Below, piece by piece: positions 29,601 through 37,254 of a stretch of DNA of 64,000 nt. The stretch comes from Cellulomonas xylanilytica (GTDB lineage: Bacteria > Actinomycetota > Actinomycetes > Actinomycetales > Cellulomonadaceae): NCBI RefSeq assembly GCF_007989805.1, contig NZ_BJUB01000006.1, positions 186,001-250,000 on the forward strand, written 5' to 3'. The notes under the pieces were generated by a model that worked only from the letters and a program-made list of their open reading frames with translations, was not told where the DNA came from and did no database searches. The position numbers were made by a program, and so were the translations under genes. Every line of letters begins with the position of its first letter. Position 1 is the stretch's first letter.

Positions 29601-30257
29601 GCCGGGCGGGACGCCTCCGTGGTGCTCGTCCGGCCGCTGCCCGAGCGCGCGGACCTGCCTGCCGCGCTCGACGCCGGGTCGAGCCGTCTCGAGGTCGCGC
29701 TGGGCCTGGGCGGGGACCAGGCGGAGGTCGTACGGGTCGACGTGCGGCACGGGCTGCTGGTCGCCGGACCTCCCGGCTCGGGTCGGAGCACGGCGCTGCG
29801 CGTGGTGGCCCGCTCGCTCGTGCGGTCGGGTGTACGAGTCCTGCGGCTGGTGGACCCCGCGGGCCCACCGGTCCCCGCGCTCGCCGGCGTGCAGGACGTG
29901 GGACCGGCCGATCTGGTCCAGGCGTGCGGGGACCCTGACGGGACGGTGCTGCTCGTCGACGACCTCGACGACCTCCACCGGGACCACCCCGGGCTCGACG
30001 ACCTGCTGCCGCCGACGCTCGGCGTGGTCGCCGCCGTGACGTCGTCGGCGGCGGCTCAGGCGTTCCGGGGCACGGTGGCGCGGCTCGTGCGCCGTCGCCG
30101 GACCCTCGTGCTGGACGTGCACGACCACGCGTCCGCCGAGCTCGTCGGTCCGCGCGCGGCGTGGTCGGTCGACCCGTCCCGCCGGCCCGCCGGACGTGGC
30201 GTGCTGCTGACGGGCCGGGAGGCGGTGGTCGTCCAGGTCTACGCGGGCGGGTCCTGA
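26601..30257 (+). CDS. EccC/EssC-like FtsK/SpoIIIE ATPase, isolated from other type VII secretion genes
   Basis: The 1218-residue protein has an N-terminal beta-rich, FHA-like region (about 1-170) and two membrane helices at about 205-245. The first FtsK/SpoIIIE domain has Walker A GTTGAGKS at residues 501-508 and Walker B LLVVVDE near 601-607, followed by ATQRPAG. Two further domains have altered P-loops: GGPRSGRT at 813-820 and GPPGSGRS at 1056-1063, each with Arg in place of the Walker Lys. Three stacked ATPase domains after a pair of helices is the plan of type VII secretion motors (EccC, EssC/YukBA). No EccB, EccD, mycosin or WXG100 gene is visible in the window. The GTG at 26601 begins RLTLLHPDP. 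Confidence 0.85.
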   Translation: MRLTLLHPDPSRGPGLVPTDVEAEPGLPLSALRPALARVSGYAGWASTGVRAAVGDALLDEHHVVGHPPLVDGCLLRTGRGSGTGTELAVRSDWHVAVVAGPDGGGLAAVPADGRLTVGPPGGPDAVPPFLAVADPGLARVEVRRRGDRVHVRVGVGRHRRRRRWRPHRPLRVGSTTLTLRGPVRDDVPETAPPGPGLASRPATWLAPLVGSVALAAALRQPVLLLVGLAVPLVALGAAGVARWRRRHRRPGDTAVQDLAALVAATARAVVAPVDPVTLDQPWDPGGSLAVVGPRSLALPVARAAALGALGSHLTAALAVRTRRPDDWSWCVWATAPDAALPLGPGDGLVVADDPPDPAALARWRSSAPATQRLLLLAESPAAVPAWCRARLEVGPRAVRLHRADGRVDDVPRQAVGARRALEQVRAAAAARARAADAGDGAAPPSRASLAALDGIPAPDGVAAAWEALRADLTVALGVGTGGRTVAVDLVADGPHALVAGTTGAGKSELLTALVLSLALTHPPDRLAILLVDFKGGTGLGPVAGLPHVLEHVTDLDAAHARRVLVSLRAELRRREAVLSAAGARDLRELDPAGATTPPRLLVVVDELRALTEDVPDASAALTRIAAQGRALGVHLVLATQRPAGAVGADLRANVGLRIALRVTDQADSTDVLDAPDASRLDPATPGRAWVRRGTQPLEAVQVARAVTAAATPVVRLAPAWSDAGAAPWSPVAPGPPVDDDAGADWVHAAVHAASGRPATTGCPWLPALPAVVRPGDVPDGPGLALAVADLPEEQRRGAVRWDPADGPLLVVGGPRSGRTTTLVTAALEALDRGWAVHTVGLPAASLDRLRAADRHGRLGSDLETDDARAVARLLELLAEAHRPHVLLVVDRLDLLLDSVGRLARGAGADRLTALWRSSTTSTALAAGAAAGPTALQHAGAFAHRLVLPLADATLDTVAGVPSGLAGRRTTPGRAVHLHATGAQVCQVVLPGPPGARVTAAGRDASVVLVRPLPERADLPAALDAGSSRLEVALGLGGDQAEVVRVDVRHGLLVAGPPGSGRSTALRVVARSLVRSGVRVLRLVDPAGPPVPALAGVQDVGPADLVQACGDPDGTVLLVDDLDDLHRDHPGLDDLLPPTLGVVAAVTSSAAAQAFRGTVARLVRRRRTLVLDVHDHASAELVGPRAAWSVDPSRRPAGRGVLLTGREAVVVQVYAGGS

Positions 30258-30631
30258 CGGCGGGCCGTGGCGGCGACCGCCGACGGCAGCAGGAGCCCGA
30301 CGCCGATCAGCACCGCGACGACGAGCACGACCACGGCCCAGGCCGTCGGCTCTGCCCCGAGCCAGCCGATGGCGAGGACGACGAGCAGGATCTGCCACAT
30401 GATCACGGGCGAGCGCGCCCAGCGACGCCCGCGCCAGAGACCTCGCGCGGCGAGCAGCAGCAGGAGCGCGACGCCGACACCGAAGGCGGCGAGGAAGAGG
30501 CTCGCCGCCGGCATCGAGGCGGCTCCACGGAGCACGTCGACGATCCAGGCGACACCCAGCCCCAGGAAGGCCGCGGCCTCGAGGGTCACGAGGAGGCACA
30601 CGACGAGCAGCACAGCAGGACGACCAGTCAC
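30239..30631 (-). CDS. small integral membrane protein, unknown function
   Basis: The 130-residue product contains about four hydrophobic segments (LLVVCLLVTLEAAAFLGLGV, ASLFLAAFGVGVALLLLLAA and two later ones) with short loops and a basic tail. I do not recognise a family. The GTG at 30631 is chosen because TAGGCT (30639-30644) lies seven bases upstream as a likely -10 box of a leaderless message. A longer frame to 30709 would include that promoter. Its last codons overlap the end of the converging EccC-like gene by 19 bases, so no terminator separates the two. Confidence 0.6.
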   Translation of the reverse strand: MTGRPAVLLVVCLLVTLEAAAFLGLGVAWIVDVLRGAASMPAASLFLAAFGVGVALLLLLAARGLWRGRRWARSPVIMWQILLVVLAIGWLGAEPTAWAVVVLVVAVLIGVGLLLPSAVAATARRQDPPA

Positions 30632-31013
30632 GGGCACGAGCCTAGGCACTGCGGCCCGACCCGTCGTCGTCGTGCCTGACCTGCACCGACGCTCACTCCC
30701 CGTTACCACGGTTCCGAGGTGACTGACACCACCACGTGACCCTGGTCACCGCGTCGGCCGGGCGCCGGGTCGGGGACGTTTGTCCGACTATCCCCCTCAC
30801 CTGCAGCAACACGCGGCACACAGCGCGGCACAGCCCGTGCACAGGTGTGACGAACGCCTCAGTCGTTATGGTTATGAAACCTCCTCGTAACCCTTGTGGA
30901 GTTCCCGGACCGGTGCGAGCCTTGATGCAGTACGTCCCCCACCCCCGATCTCACGTCCAGACTCGCGCGCCCTGACCCCGGGCGTCCCTCGACGTGTGCC
31001 TAGGAGAGAACTC
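30632..31013 (+). promoter_or_regulatory. long upstream region of whiB1 (382 bases without a gene)
   Basis: No credible coding frame fills this stretch. It contains a CRP-like dyad (30736-30749). Near 30857-30875 there is an unusually AT-rich patch for this genome, with TTATGGTTATGAAAC that could hold the -10 element. A long 5' leader ends in GGAGAGAA just before the whiB1 ATG. The length suggests multiple regulatory inputs. Confidence 0.5.
30736..30749. promoter_or_regulatory. CRP/GlxR-like binding site upstream of whiB1
   Basis: GTGA-CCCTGG-TCAC matches the conserved core of CRP-family sites (GTGA-N6-TCAC) on both arms. It lies about 265 bases before the whiB1 start. In Mycobacterium tuberculosis whiB1 is known to be controlled by the cAMP receptor protein Rv3676, which makes this placement meaningful. 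Confidence 0.55.
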
Positions 31014-31262
31014 ATGGATTGGCGCCACCGCGCAGCGTGTCTCGACGAGGACCCGGAGCTGTTCTTCCCCATCGGCAACACCGGCCCCGCCCTGCTCCAG
31101 ATCGACGAGGCGAAGGCCGTCTGCCGCCGCTGCCCCGTCGTCGACACGTGCCTGAAGTGGGCCATCGAGACCGGTCAGGACGCGGGCGTCTGGGGCGGGC
31201 TCTCGGAGGACGAGCGCCGCGCGCTCAAGCGCCGCACCGCGCGCCAGCGCCGCGCCGGCTGA
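31014..31262 (+). CDS. whiB1: WhiB1-type iron-sulfur transcriptional regulator
   Basis: The 82-residue protein starts MDWRHRAACLDEDPELFFP and has the four cluster-binding Cys at 9, 37, 40 and 46 (C-x27-C-x2-C-x5-C). The G[VI]WGG turn (GVWGGLSEDERRALKR) and a basic C-terminus complete the Wbl plan. Sequence and spacing match M. tuberculosis WhiB1, an essential NO-responsive [4Fe-4S] protein that partners the primary sigma factor. The neighbouring pdtaS gene gives the same gene order as in mycobacteria (Rv3219-Rv3220c). The ATG follows GGAGAGAA. Confidence 0.96.
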   Translation: MDWRHRAACLDEDPELFFPIGNTGPALLQIDEAKAVCRRCPVVDTCLKWAIETGQDAGVWGGLSEDERRALKRRTARQRRAG

Positions 31263-31282
31263 CCTCACCGCACCCGCTCGGC

Positions 31283-31317
31283 CTCGGCCCCGCTGCGCAC
31301 CGCGCGGCGGGGCCGAG
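31283..31317. terminator. stem-loop between convergent whiB1 and pdtaS
   Basis: Perfect 11-base arms (31283-31293 and 31307-31317) flank a GC-rich 13-base loop. The hairpin sits 20 bases after the whiB1 stop and can serve both strands. Confidence 0.65.
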
Positions 31318-31373
31318 TCATGTCCGGGCTCGGATCTCGCGCCTGCGTCCGGCGGGGTCGTCGCAGCCGGTCG

Positions 31374-32855
31374 TCAGACCAGCGCAGCGGCGTCCCGAGG
31401 TCCGCGCAACCGGGCCTCGATGACCACGGACGTCCCGCCACCCTCGCGGCTCGCCCACTCGATCGTCCCGCGCATCTCGTTGGTGACCAGCGTCGAGACG
31501 ATCTGCGTGCCCAGCCCGGTCCCGGCTCCCCGCTCGGTCGGCAGGCCGGAGCCGTCGTCGGCGACCTCGACCCGCAGCGCGTCGTCCTGCCGCTCGACGA
31601 TGACCTCCACCGTGCCGGACTCCCGCCCCTCGAACCCGTGCTCGACCGCGTTGGTCACCAGCTCGGTGAGGATGAGCGCGAGCGCCGTCGCGTCCTCGGC
31701 GGGGATCGACCCGAAGGAGCCGCGCACCAAGGTCCGCACGTGCGCGCCCTCCGTCGCCACGTCCGCGGCGAGCCGCAGGCTGCGACCGACGAGGTCGTCG
31801 AACGGCACGCTCTCGTCGAGGGTCTGCGACAGCGTCTCGTGCACCAGCGCGATCGTGGCGACCCGGCGCATGGCCTCGCCCAGGGCCTCCTTGGCCTCCG
31901 GTGACGCCACCCGCCGCGACTGGAGCCGCAGGAGGGCCGCGACCGTCTGGAGGTTGTTCTTCACGCGGTGGTGGATCTCGCGGATCGTGGCGTCCTTCGT
32001 GATGAGCTCGCGCTCCCGGCGCCGCAGCTCCGAGACGTCACGGCACAGCAGCACCGCACCGACCCGCTGGCCGTGCTCGGTGAGCGGCACGGCGCGCAGC
32101 GACAGCGCGACGCCGCGGGCCTCGACGTCGACCCGCCACGGGGCGCGGCCCATCAGGACGAGCGGCATCGACTCGTCGACGGTGTCGTGCTGCTCGATCA
32201 GCTCGGCCGTCACCTCGACGAGCGAGCGCCCGACCAGGTCCCCCACCACCCCCAGCCGGTGGAAGCACGACAGGGCGTTCGGGCTCGCGTACAGCACCTC
32301 GCCCTCGGAGTTGAGCCGGACCAGCCCGTCCCCGACACGCGGCGCGCCGCGGCGCGGGCCCGTGGGGGCGTCGGGCGCCGGGAACTCGCCGCGGCCGACC
32401 ATCGCGAAGACGTCGTCGGCCGCCTCGACGTAGTTGAGCTCGAGCCGGCTGGGCGTGCGCGCGCCGCCGAGGTTGGTCTGCCGGGCGAGAACCGCGATCG
32501 CCTTGCCGTGGCGGACCACCGGGACCGCCTCCTCGCGCACCGCGTAGGACCCGAACCAGCGCGGCTCGCGCGACCGCTGCGCCGCACGCTCGTCGAGCGA
32601 GCGCTGCAGCTGGGGCCGCTGACCCTCCGGCGCGCTCGAGCCGACGACGTCGTCGTAGTGCACGGTCGCGCCGGTCGACGGCCGTGCCTGGGCGATCGCG
32701 ACGAAGTCGCCGTCCGTCGTCGGCAGCCACAGGACCAGGTCGGCGAACGCCAGGTCGGACAGGACCTGCCAGTCACCGACGAGCAGGTGCAGCCACTCCA
32801 GGTCCTGAGCGTCGAGCGTGGCGTAACGAGCGGCGAGGGTGCTCAGGGTGGACAC
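31374..32855 (-). CDS. pdtaS: PdtaS-type cytosolic sensor histidine kinase
   Basis: The 493-residue kinase has no membrane span. Residues about 1-150 are GAF-like, 160-280 PAS-like, and 290-365 a HisKA_2 domain with the phosphoacceptor near residue 294 (IREIHHRVKNNLQTVAALLRLQ). A HATPase domain closes it (ALILTELVTNAVEHGF, VADDGSGLP, GLGTQIV). Length and domain order match mycobacterial PdtaS, which phosphorylates the ANTAR RNA-binding antiterminator PdtaR. The whiB1 neighbour strengthens the call. The GTG at 32855 lies seven bases after a minus-strand TACCCT, another near-leaderless arrangement. pdtaR is not in the window. Confidence 0.92.
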   Translation of the reverse strand: MSTLSTLAARYATLDAQDLEWLHLLVGDWQVLSDLAFADLVLWLPTTDGDFVAIAQARPSTGATVHYDDVVGSSAPEGQRPQLQRSLDERAAQRSREPRWFGSYAVREEAVPVVRHGKAIAVLARQTNLGGARTPSRLELNYVEAADDVFAMVGRGEFPAPDAPTGPRRGAPRVGDGLVRLNSEGEVLYASPNALSCFHRLGVVGDLVGRSLVEVTAELIEQHDTVDESMPLVLMGRAPWRVDVEARGVALSLRAVPLTEHGQRVGAVLLCRDVSELRRRERELITKDATIREIHHRVKNNLQTVAALLRLQSRRVASPEAKEALGEAMRRVATIALVHETLSQTLDESVPFDDLVGRSLRLAADVATEGAHVRTLVRGSFGSIPAEDATALALILTELVTNAVEHGFEGRESGTVEVIVERQDDALRVEVADDGSGLPTERGAGTGLGTQIVSTLVTNEMRGTIEWASREGGGTSVVIEARLRGPRDAAALV

Positions 32856-32955
32856 GGGGACCAGGGTAGGTGGCGCCGCACCGGTGGTGAGCAGGACGGC
32901 CAGGACGTGGGCGGATAGCCTCGGACCCACCGACTCGATCACCGAAGGACCCACC

Positions 32956-33498
32956 GTGCGACTGAGCGTGACGCTCGACCTCCCGACGGACGCGCGCGCC
33001 GCGGCGCTGCTCCTGGCGGACCCGGAGTACGTGCACCAGAAGGTCCGCGCGAGCGGCGCTCTCGAGCAGCACGTGGACGTGACCGGCGACCCGGACGACG
33101 CGTTCACGGTGACGACCCGTCGCGCCCTGCCCACCGACCAGATCCCCGCCCACCTGCGCAGCTTCGTCGGGAGCCAGATCGACGTGCGGCAGGTCGAGGC
33201 GTGGGAGGCGGCTGCGGCGGACGGCTCGCGCGTCGGGACGGTCGTGGTCGAGATCGCCGGCGCACCGGTCCGCCTGAGCGGGCGCACGGCACTGACGCCC
33301 ACCGACACCGGCTCGACGACGGTCACGTACGACGGCGACCTGCGCGCGACCGTGCCGCTCTTCGCAGCCGCGATCGAGCAGGCGGCCGCGGGGGCGATCC
33401 GGTCCGCGCTGGAGGTCGAGCAGGACGTCGCGCGCCGGTGGATCGAGGGTCACGCCGCCGGTCCCGCCCATGGTCACAGCGAGGCTCCGCAGCCGTAA
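32956..33498 (+). CDS. DUF2505 family protein
   Basis: The 180-residue protein begins RLSVTLDLPTDARAAALLLADPEYVHQKV, continues with alternating beta strands and ends with a helix (FAAAIEQAAAGAIRSALEVEQDVARRWI). This START/SRPBCC-like outline fits DUF2505, a family of unknown function common in Actinobacteria. It diverges from pdtaS across 100 bases. The GTG at 32956 is preceded by AAGGAC, and TAGCCT about 40 bases upstream may be a -10 box. Confidence 0.8.
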   Translation: MRLSVTLDLPTDARAAALLLADPEYVHQKVRASGALEQHVDVTGDPDDAFTVTTRRALPTDQIPAHLRSFVGSQIDVRQVEAWEAAAADGSRVGTVVVEIAGAPVRLSGRTALTPTDTGSTTVTYDGDLRATVPLFAAAIEQAAAGAIRSALEVEQDVARRWIEGHAAGPAHGHSEAPQP

Positions 33499-33554
33499 CG
33501 ATTCGGTAACACGGACCGATGTCCATATCGCTCTGACCTGCAGGAATGATGGTG

Positions 33555-33568
33555 TGGGATCGCTACCA
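33555..33568. promoter_or_regulatory. CebR-like LacI operator, upstream copy
   Basis: TGGGATCGCTACCA matches 12 of 14 positions of the Streptomyces CebR palindrome TGGGAGCGCTCCCA. It lies about 25 bases before the predicted -35 box of the importer operon. Confidence 0.55.
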
Positions 33569-33592
33569 CGCCTTTTAGCCCACTCCGTGTCC

Positions 33593-33621
33593 TTGACACT
33601 CGCCGGGGCGCCGACGACAGT
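33593..33621 (+). promoter_or_regulatory. promoter of the cebE-type importer operon
   Basis: TTGACA (33593-33598) and GACAGT (33616-33621) are separated by 17 bases. The -35 box is a perfect consensus; the -10 keeps A2 and T6. The promoter is bracketed by two CebR-like operators, and the transcription start would be near 33628. Confidence 0.55.
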
Positions 33622-33634
33622 TCTCCGCAGCGCG

Positions 33635-33648
33635 TGGGAACGCTCCCG
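33635..33648. promoter_or_regulatory. CebR-like LacI operator, downstream copy
   Basis: TGGGAACGCTCCCG matches 12 of 14 positions of the CebR consensus and sits just after the expected transcription start, where a bound repressor would block initiation. The likely binder is the LacI regulator encoded at the operon's end. Confidence 0.65.
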
Positions 33649-33787
33649 CATCACTGCGGAAGGGAACGTGCCCGCGCCGGGTCCACACGGCCCAACCCGA
33701 TGTTCGCACGCCCCCCTTTTCGGCGGGCGGACGACGGGTGCCCTAGGGGTACGGCGAGGACGCCGTCCGACTGACAAGGGAGTCACA

Positions 33788-35089
33788 GTGCGCAAGACCA
33801 CCAGCAAGATGTGGGCAGCCGCGGCGGGGGTCACGGGCATCGCCCTCCTCGCCACCGCCTGCTCGGGCAACGCGGACACGCCCAGCGACGAGGGTTCTGA
33901 GGGCGGTTCCGAGAACATCACCCTGACGCTGGGCACGTTCAACGAGCCCGGCTACACGGACGAGATGTTCGCGGCGTACGAGGCCGAGAACCCCGGCATC
34001 ACGATCGAGAACAAGAAGGCCGCGACCTCGAACGAGGCCCGCGACAACCTGAACACGCGCCTCGCGTCGGGTTCGGGCGCCTCGGACGTCGAGATGATCG
34101 AGATCGACTGGCTCCCCGAGCTCATGCAGTACCCGGACAAGTTCGTCGACCTGACCGACCCGGAGCTCGAGGGCCGCTGGCTCGACTGGAAGGTCGAGCA
34201 GGCCACGACGCCCGACGGCATCCTCCTGGGCTACGGCACGGACATCGGCCCGCAGGCGATCGCGTTCCGCGGCGACCTGCTCGCCGCGGCCGGCCTGCCC
34301 TCCACGCGTGAGGAGGTCGCCGCCGCGCTCGGTGGCGCCGACGCCACGTGGGAGGACTACTTCGCGTTCGGCAAGCAGTACACCGAGGCCACGGGCAAGC
34401 CCTTCTTCGACGCTGCTGGTGCCATCTACCAGGGCATGATCAACCAGGTCAAGAACGCCTACGAGGAGGAGGACGGCACGATCATCGCCGCCGAGAACCC
34501 CGAGGTGAAGGCGATCTACGAGGCAGTCACCACCGCGTCCGTGACCGACAACCTGTCGGCTCACCTCGGCCAGTGGAGCGACGACTGGACCGCCTCGTTC
34601 CAGACGGACGGCTTCGCGACCATGCTGGCCCCGGGCTGGATGCTCGGTGTCATCGAGGGCAACTCGGCCGGCGTGACCGGCTGGGACATCGCGGACGTCT
34701 TCCCCGGCGGCGCCGGCAACTGGGGCGGCTCGTTCATGACCGTCCCGGCGCAGAGCAAGCACCAGGAGGAGGCGAAGAAGTTCGCCGCCTGGCTGACGGC
34801 TCCGGAGCAGCAGCTCCAGGCCTACAAGAACAAGGGCACGTTCCCGAGCCAGACCGAGGCGCTCGCCTCGGACGAGCTGCTCAGCTCCACGAACGCGTTC
34901 TTCAACGACGCCCCGGCCGGCCAGATCCTGGCCAACCGTGCCGAGGGCATCGTCGCCCCGTTCAAGGGCCCGAACTACTTCGCCGTCAACGACGCGATGC
35001 AGTCGGCTCTGACCGAGGTCGACGTCAACGGCGGTGACGCCGCTGCACAGTGGGACACCTTCGTCGCTGCGGTCAACGCACTCGGCTGA
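33788..35089 (+). CDS. sugar ABC transporter solute-binding lipoprotein, CebE-like
   Basis: The 433-residue precursor has a lipobox LATAC with Cys25 and an acidic Gly/Ser spacer. The extracytoplasmic fold of carbohydrate-binding family 1 follows (LTLGTFNEPGYTDEMFAAYEAENPGITI, FVDLTDPE, GWMLGVIE). It captures an oligosaccharide outside the cell and passes it to the two permeases encoded next. The CebR-like operators and the overall likeness to Streptomyces CebE point to cellobiose or cello-oligosaccharides. Xylo-oligosaccharides are a fair alternative. No ATPase gene lies in the operon, as expected for MsiK-dependent systems. The GTG at 33788 starts the signal peptide. Confidence 0.85.
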   Translation: MRKTTSKMWAAAAGVTGIALLATACSGNADTPSDEGSEGGSENITLTLGTFNEPGYTDEMFAAYEAENPGITIENKKAATSNEARDNLNTRLASGSGASDVEMIEIDWLPELMQYPDKFVDLTDPELEGRWLDWKVEQATTPDGILLGYGTDIGPQAIAFRGDLLAAAGLPSTREEVAAALGGADATWEDYFAFGKQYTEATGKPFFDAAGAIYQGMINQVKNAYEEEDGTIIAAENPEVKAIYEAVTTASVTDNLSAHLGQWSDDWTASFQTDGFATMLAPGWMLGVIEGNSAGVTGWDIADVFPGGAGNWGGSFMTVPAQSKHQEEAKKFAAWLTAPEQQLQAYKNKGTFPSQTEALASDELLSSTNAFFNDAPAGQILANRAEGIVAPFKGPNYFAVNDAMQSALTEVDVNGGDAAAQWDTFVAAVNALG

Positions 35090-35100
35090 CGCACGCCATG

Positions 35101-35136
35101 GGGCCGGGCCGATGGGGTCATCCATCGGCCCGGCCC
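35101..35136 (+). promoter_or_regulatory. intercistronic stem-loop between binding protein and permease genes
   Basis: A perfect 15-base-pair stem (35101-35115 and 35122-35136) encloses a six-base loop. It occupies the 88-base gap between the binding-protein gene and the first permease. Such hairpins usually stabilise the upstream message or partly terminate, giving more binding protein than permease. Confidence 0.7.
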
Positions 35137-35177
35137 TGCCAGCGTAGGCTCCTGACCACCGCCACGAAGGACATCTG

Positions 35178-36185
35178 ATGGCTACCTCCACCACCCCACC
35201 TCAGCTCGACAGCGGTCGTCTCCCCGACCCCGAGCGCGCCCCCCGCCGGGTCGGCTTCAGCCAGACCCTCGGCCGCTGGGACGTCAAGGTCTCGCCGTAC
35301 CTCTACATCTCCCCGTTCTTCATCCTGTTCGCGCTCACGGGTCTGTTCCCCCTCGTCTACACGGCCTACGTGTCCGTGCACGACTGGAACCTCATCGGTG
35401 GCAAGGGTGCCTTCGTCGGCTTCGAGAACTACCTGTTCGTCGTCCAGGAGCCCAACTTCTGGAAGAGCCTGCGCAACACGTTCAGCATCTTCATCCTGTC
35501 GACGGTCCCCCAGCTGATCATCGCGATCGTGCTCGCGGCGCTCCTCGACGCGAACCTGCGCGCGCGCACCTTCTGGCGCATGGGCGTGCTGCTGCCCTAC
35601 GTCGTCGCCCCCGTCGCGGTCAGCCTCATCTTCGGCAAGCTCTTCGCCGACAAGTCCGGTCTCATCAACACGGTGCTCGGCTACGTCGGCATCGACCCGA
35701 TCGGCTGGCACGCGCAGATCCTGCCCAGCCACATCGCGATCGCCACGATGGTCGACTTCCGCTGGACGGGCTACAACACCCTGATCCTGCTCGCCGCGAT
35801 GCAGGCCATCCCGCGCGACCTGTACGAGGCGGCCGTCCTGGACGGTGCCACGCGGGTGCGCCAGTTCTTCTCGGTCACCGTCCCGATGCTGCGCCCGACG
35901 ATCATCTTCGTGGTCATCACGTCCACCATCGGCGGCCTCCAGATCTTCGACGAGCCGCGCCTGTTCGACCAGACCGGCCAGGGTGGCCCGAGCCGCCAGT
36001 GGATGACGGCGACCATGTACATCTACGAGCTCGGCTGGGGCAACCAGAAGAGCTTCGGACGAGCGTCCGCGGTCGCGTGGATCCTGTTCGTCATCATCCT
36101 CGTCATCGGCCTGATCAACTTCCAGATCACGCGCCGGATCTCGTCCGACTCGTCGACGACCAAGCGGAAGAAGGTTTCCCGATGA
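35178..36185 (+). CDS. sugar ABC transporter permease, CebF/MalF type
   Basis: The 335-residue permease has six predicted membrane spans after a 45-residue cytoplasmic start (first span PYLYISPFFILFALTGLFPLVYTAY). The EAA loop, contacting the ATPase, reads LYEAAVLDGATRVRQFFSVTVPML. It pairs with the overlapping second permease and needs an ATPase encoded elsewhere. Start ATG at 35178 is preceded by GAAGGA. The stop overlaps the next ATG (ATGA). Confidence 0.9.
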   Translation: MATSTTPPQLDSGRLPDPERAPRRVGFSQTLGRWDVKVSPYLYISPFFILFALTGLFPLVYTAYVSVHDWNLIGGKGAFVGFENYLFVVQEPNFWKSLRNTFSIFILSTVPQLIIAIVLAALLDANLRARTFWRMGVLLPYVVAPVAVSLIFGKLFADKSGLINTVLGYVGIDPIGWHAQILPSHIAIATMVDFRWTGYNTLILLAAMQAIPRDLYEAAVLDGATRVRQFFSVTVPMLRPTIIFVVITSTIGGLQIFDEPRLFDQTGQGGPSRQWMTATMYIYELGWGNQKSFGRASAVAWILFVIILVIGLINFQITRRISSDSSTTKRKKVSR

Positions 36186-37096
36186 GCGCCCCCTCGCTGC
36201 CGGTCATCCAGCAGACCGCCGGCCGTGGCGCCGCCCGCGCCGCCGGGCGCAGCCGCTCGACGGCCGCCGGCTCCGAGCGCCGCCCGGGCTGGGTCACCTA
36301 CGTCCTGATCGGCATCGCGGTCGCCCTCGCGATCGCCCCGCTGTACTACGCGTTCCTGCTGGCGTCGTCGAACTCGGCGTACATCGCGCAGAACCCGATC
36401 CCGTCCCTGATCCCGCAGGGCGAGTTCTTCGACAACGTCGGCAAGGTCCTCAACGGCAACATCCCGTTCTGGAAGGCGCTCGGCAACTCGATCATCGTCG
36501 GGACGATCACCGCGGTCTCCGTGGTGCTGTTCTCCACGCTCGCCGGGTTCTCGTTCTCCAAGCTGCGGTTCCGTGGACGCAGCGCCCTGCTGGTGTTCGT
36601 CATCGCCACGACCGCCGTGCCCACGCAGCTCGGCATCGTCCCGCTGTTCATCCTCATGTCCCAGCTCGGGTGGACCGGCAAGCTCATCGCCGTCATCGTC
36701 CCGGGTCTGGTCACCGCGTTCGGCGTCTTCTGGATGACCCAGTACCTCGAGTCGGCCCTGCCGTACGAGCTCGTCGAGGCAGCTCGCGTCGACGGTGCGT
36801 CGATGATCCGGACCTTCTGGCACATCGCGCTCCCGGCGGCACGGCCGGCGGCCGTGATGCTCGGCCTGTTCACGTTCGTCTCGTCGTGGACGAACTTCTT
36901 CTGGCCGTTCATCGTCCTGGGACCGCAGAACCCGACCCTGCCGGTCGTCCTCCAGCTGCTCCAGGCGTCCTACTTCAAGGACATGTCGCTGATCATGGCG
37001 GGCGTCACCATCTCCACGATCCCGCTCATCATCCTGTTCTTCATCGCCGGCCGTCAGCTGGTCGCCGGCATCATGCAGGGTGCCGTCAAGGGCTGA
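36182..37096 (+). CDS. sugar ABC transporter permease, CebG/MalG type
   Basis: The 304-residue permease has six spans and the EAA loop YELVEAARVDGASMIRTFWHIALP. The ending LVAGIMQGAVKG is the usual C-terminus of MalG-like proteins. It forms the heterodimeric channel with the preceding permease. The ATG at 36182 overlaps the upstream stop and fixes the start. A strong terminator follows. Confidence 0.92.
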   Translation: MSAPSLPVIQQTAGRGAARAAGRSRSTAAGSERRPGWVTYVLIGIAVALAIAPLYYAFLLASSNSAYIAQNPIPSLIPQGEFFDNVGKVLNGNIPFWKALGNSIIVGTITAVSVVLFSTLAGFSFSKLRFRGRSALLVFVIATTAVPTQLGIVPLFILMSQLGWTGKLIAVIVPGLVTAFGVFWMTQYLESALPYELVEAARVDGASMIRTFWHIALPAARPAAVMLGLFTFVSSWTNFFWPFIVLGPQNPTLPVVLQLLQASYFKDMSLIMAGVTISTIPLIILFFIAGRQLVAGIMQGAVKG

Positions 37097-37168
37097 TCCG
37101 CGCACACTGCTCGTGGTACGCCCCGGGCGTTCATGGTCGTCCAGACCTGAGAAGCCCGGTCGATGGTT

Positions 37169-37199
37169 GAGGCGGGGTGCTCCCCGAGCACCCCGCCTC
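37169..37199 (+). terminator. stem-loop terminator after the importer genes
   Basis: A perfect 13-base-pair stem (37169-37181 and 37187-37199) surrounds a five-base loop, CCCCG. It lies between the second permease and the LacI gene, so read-through into the regulator should be reduced. Confidence 0.7.
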
Positions 37200-37254
37200 T
37201 CCCGTCACCAGCTCGTCATCGCTGCCTCGGCAGCCACAGGAGGGAAGACCAACG

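Noticed and set aside
23592..29791. Very long minus-strand reading frames (966 and 1298 codons) opposite the ABC permease and EccC-like genes
   Set aside because: High-GC antisense shadows: their sequences are low-complexity Arg/Gly/Ala with no domain, and the plus-strand genes match known families.
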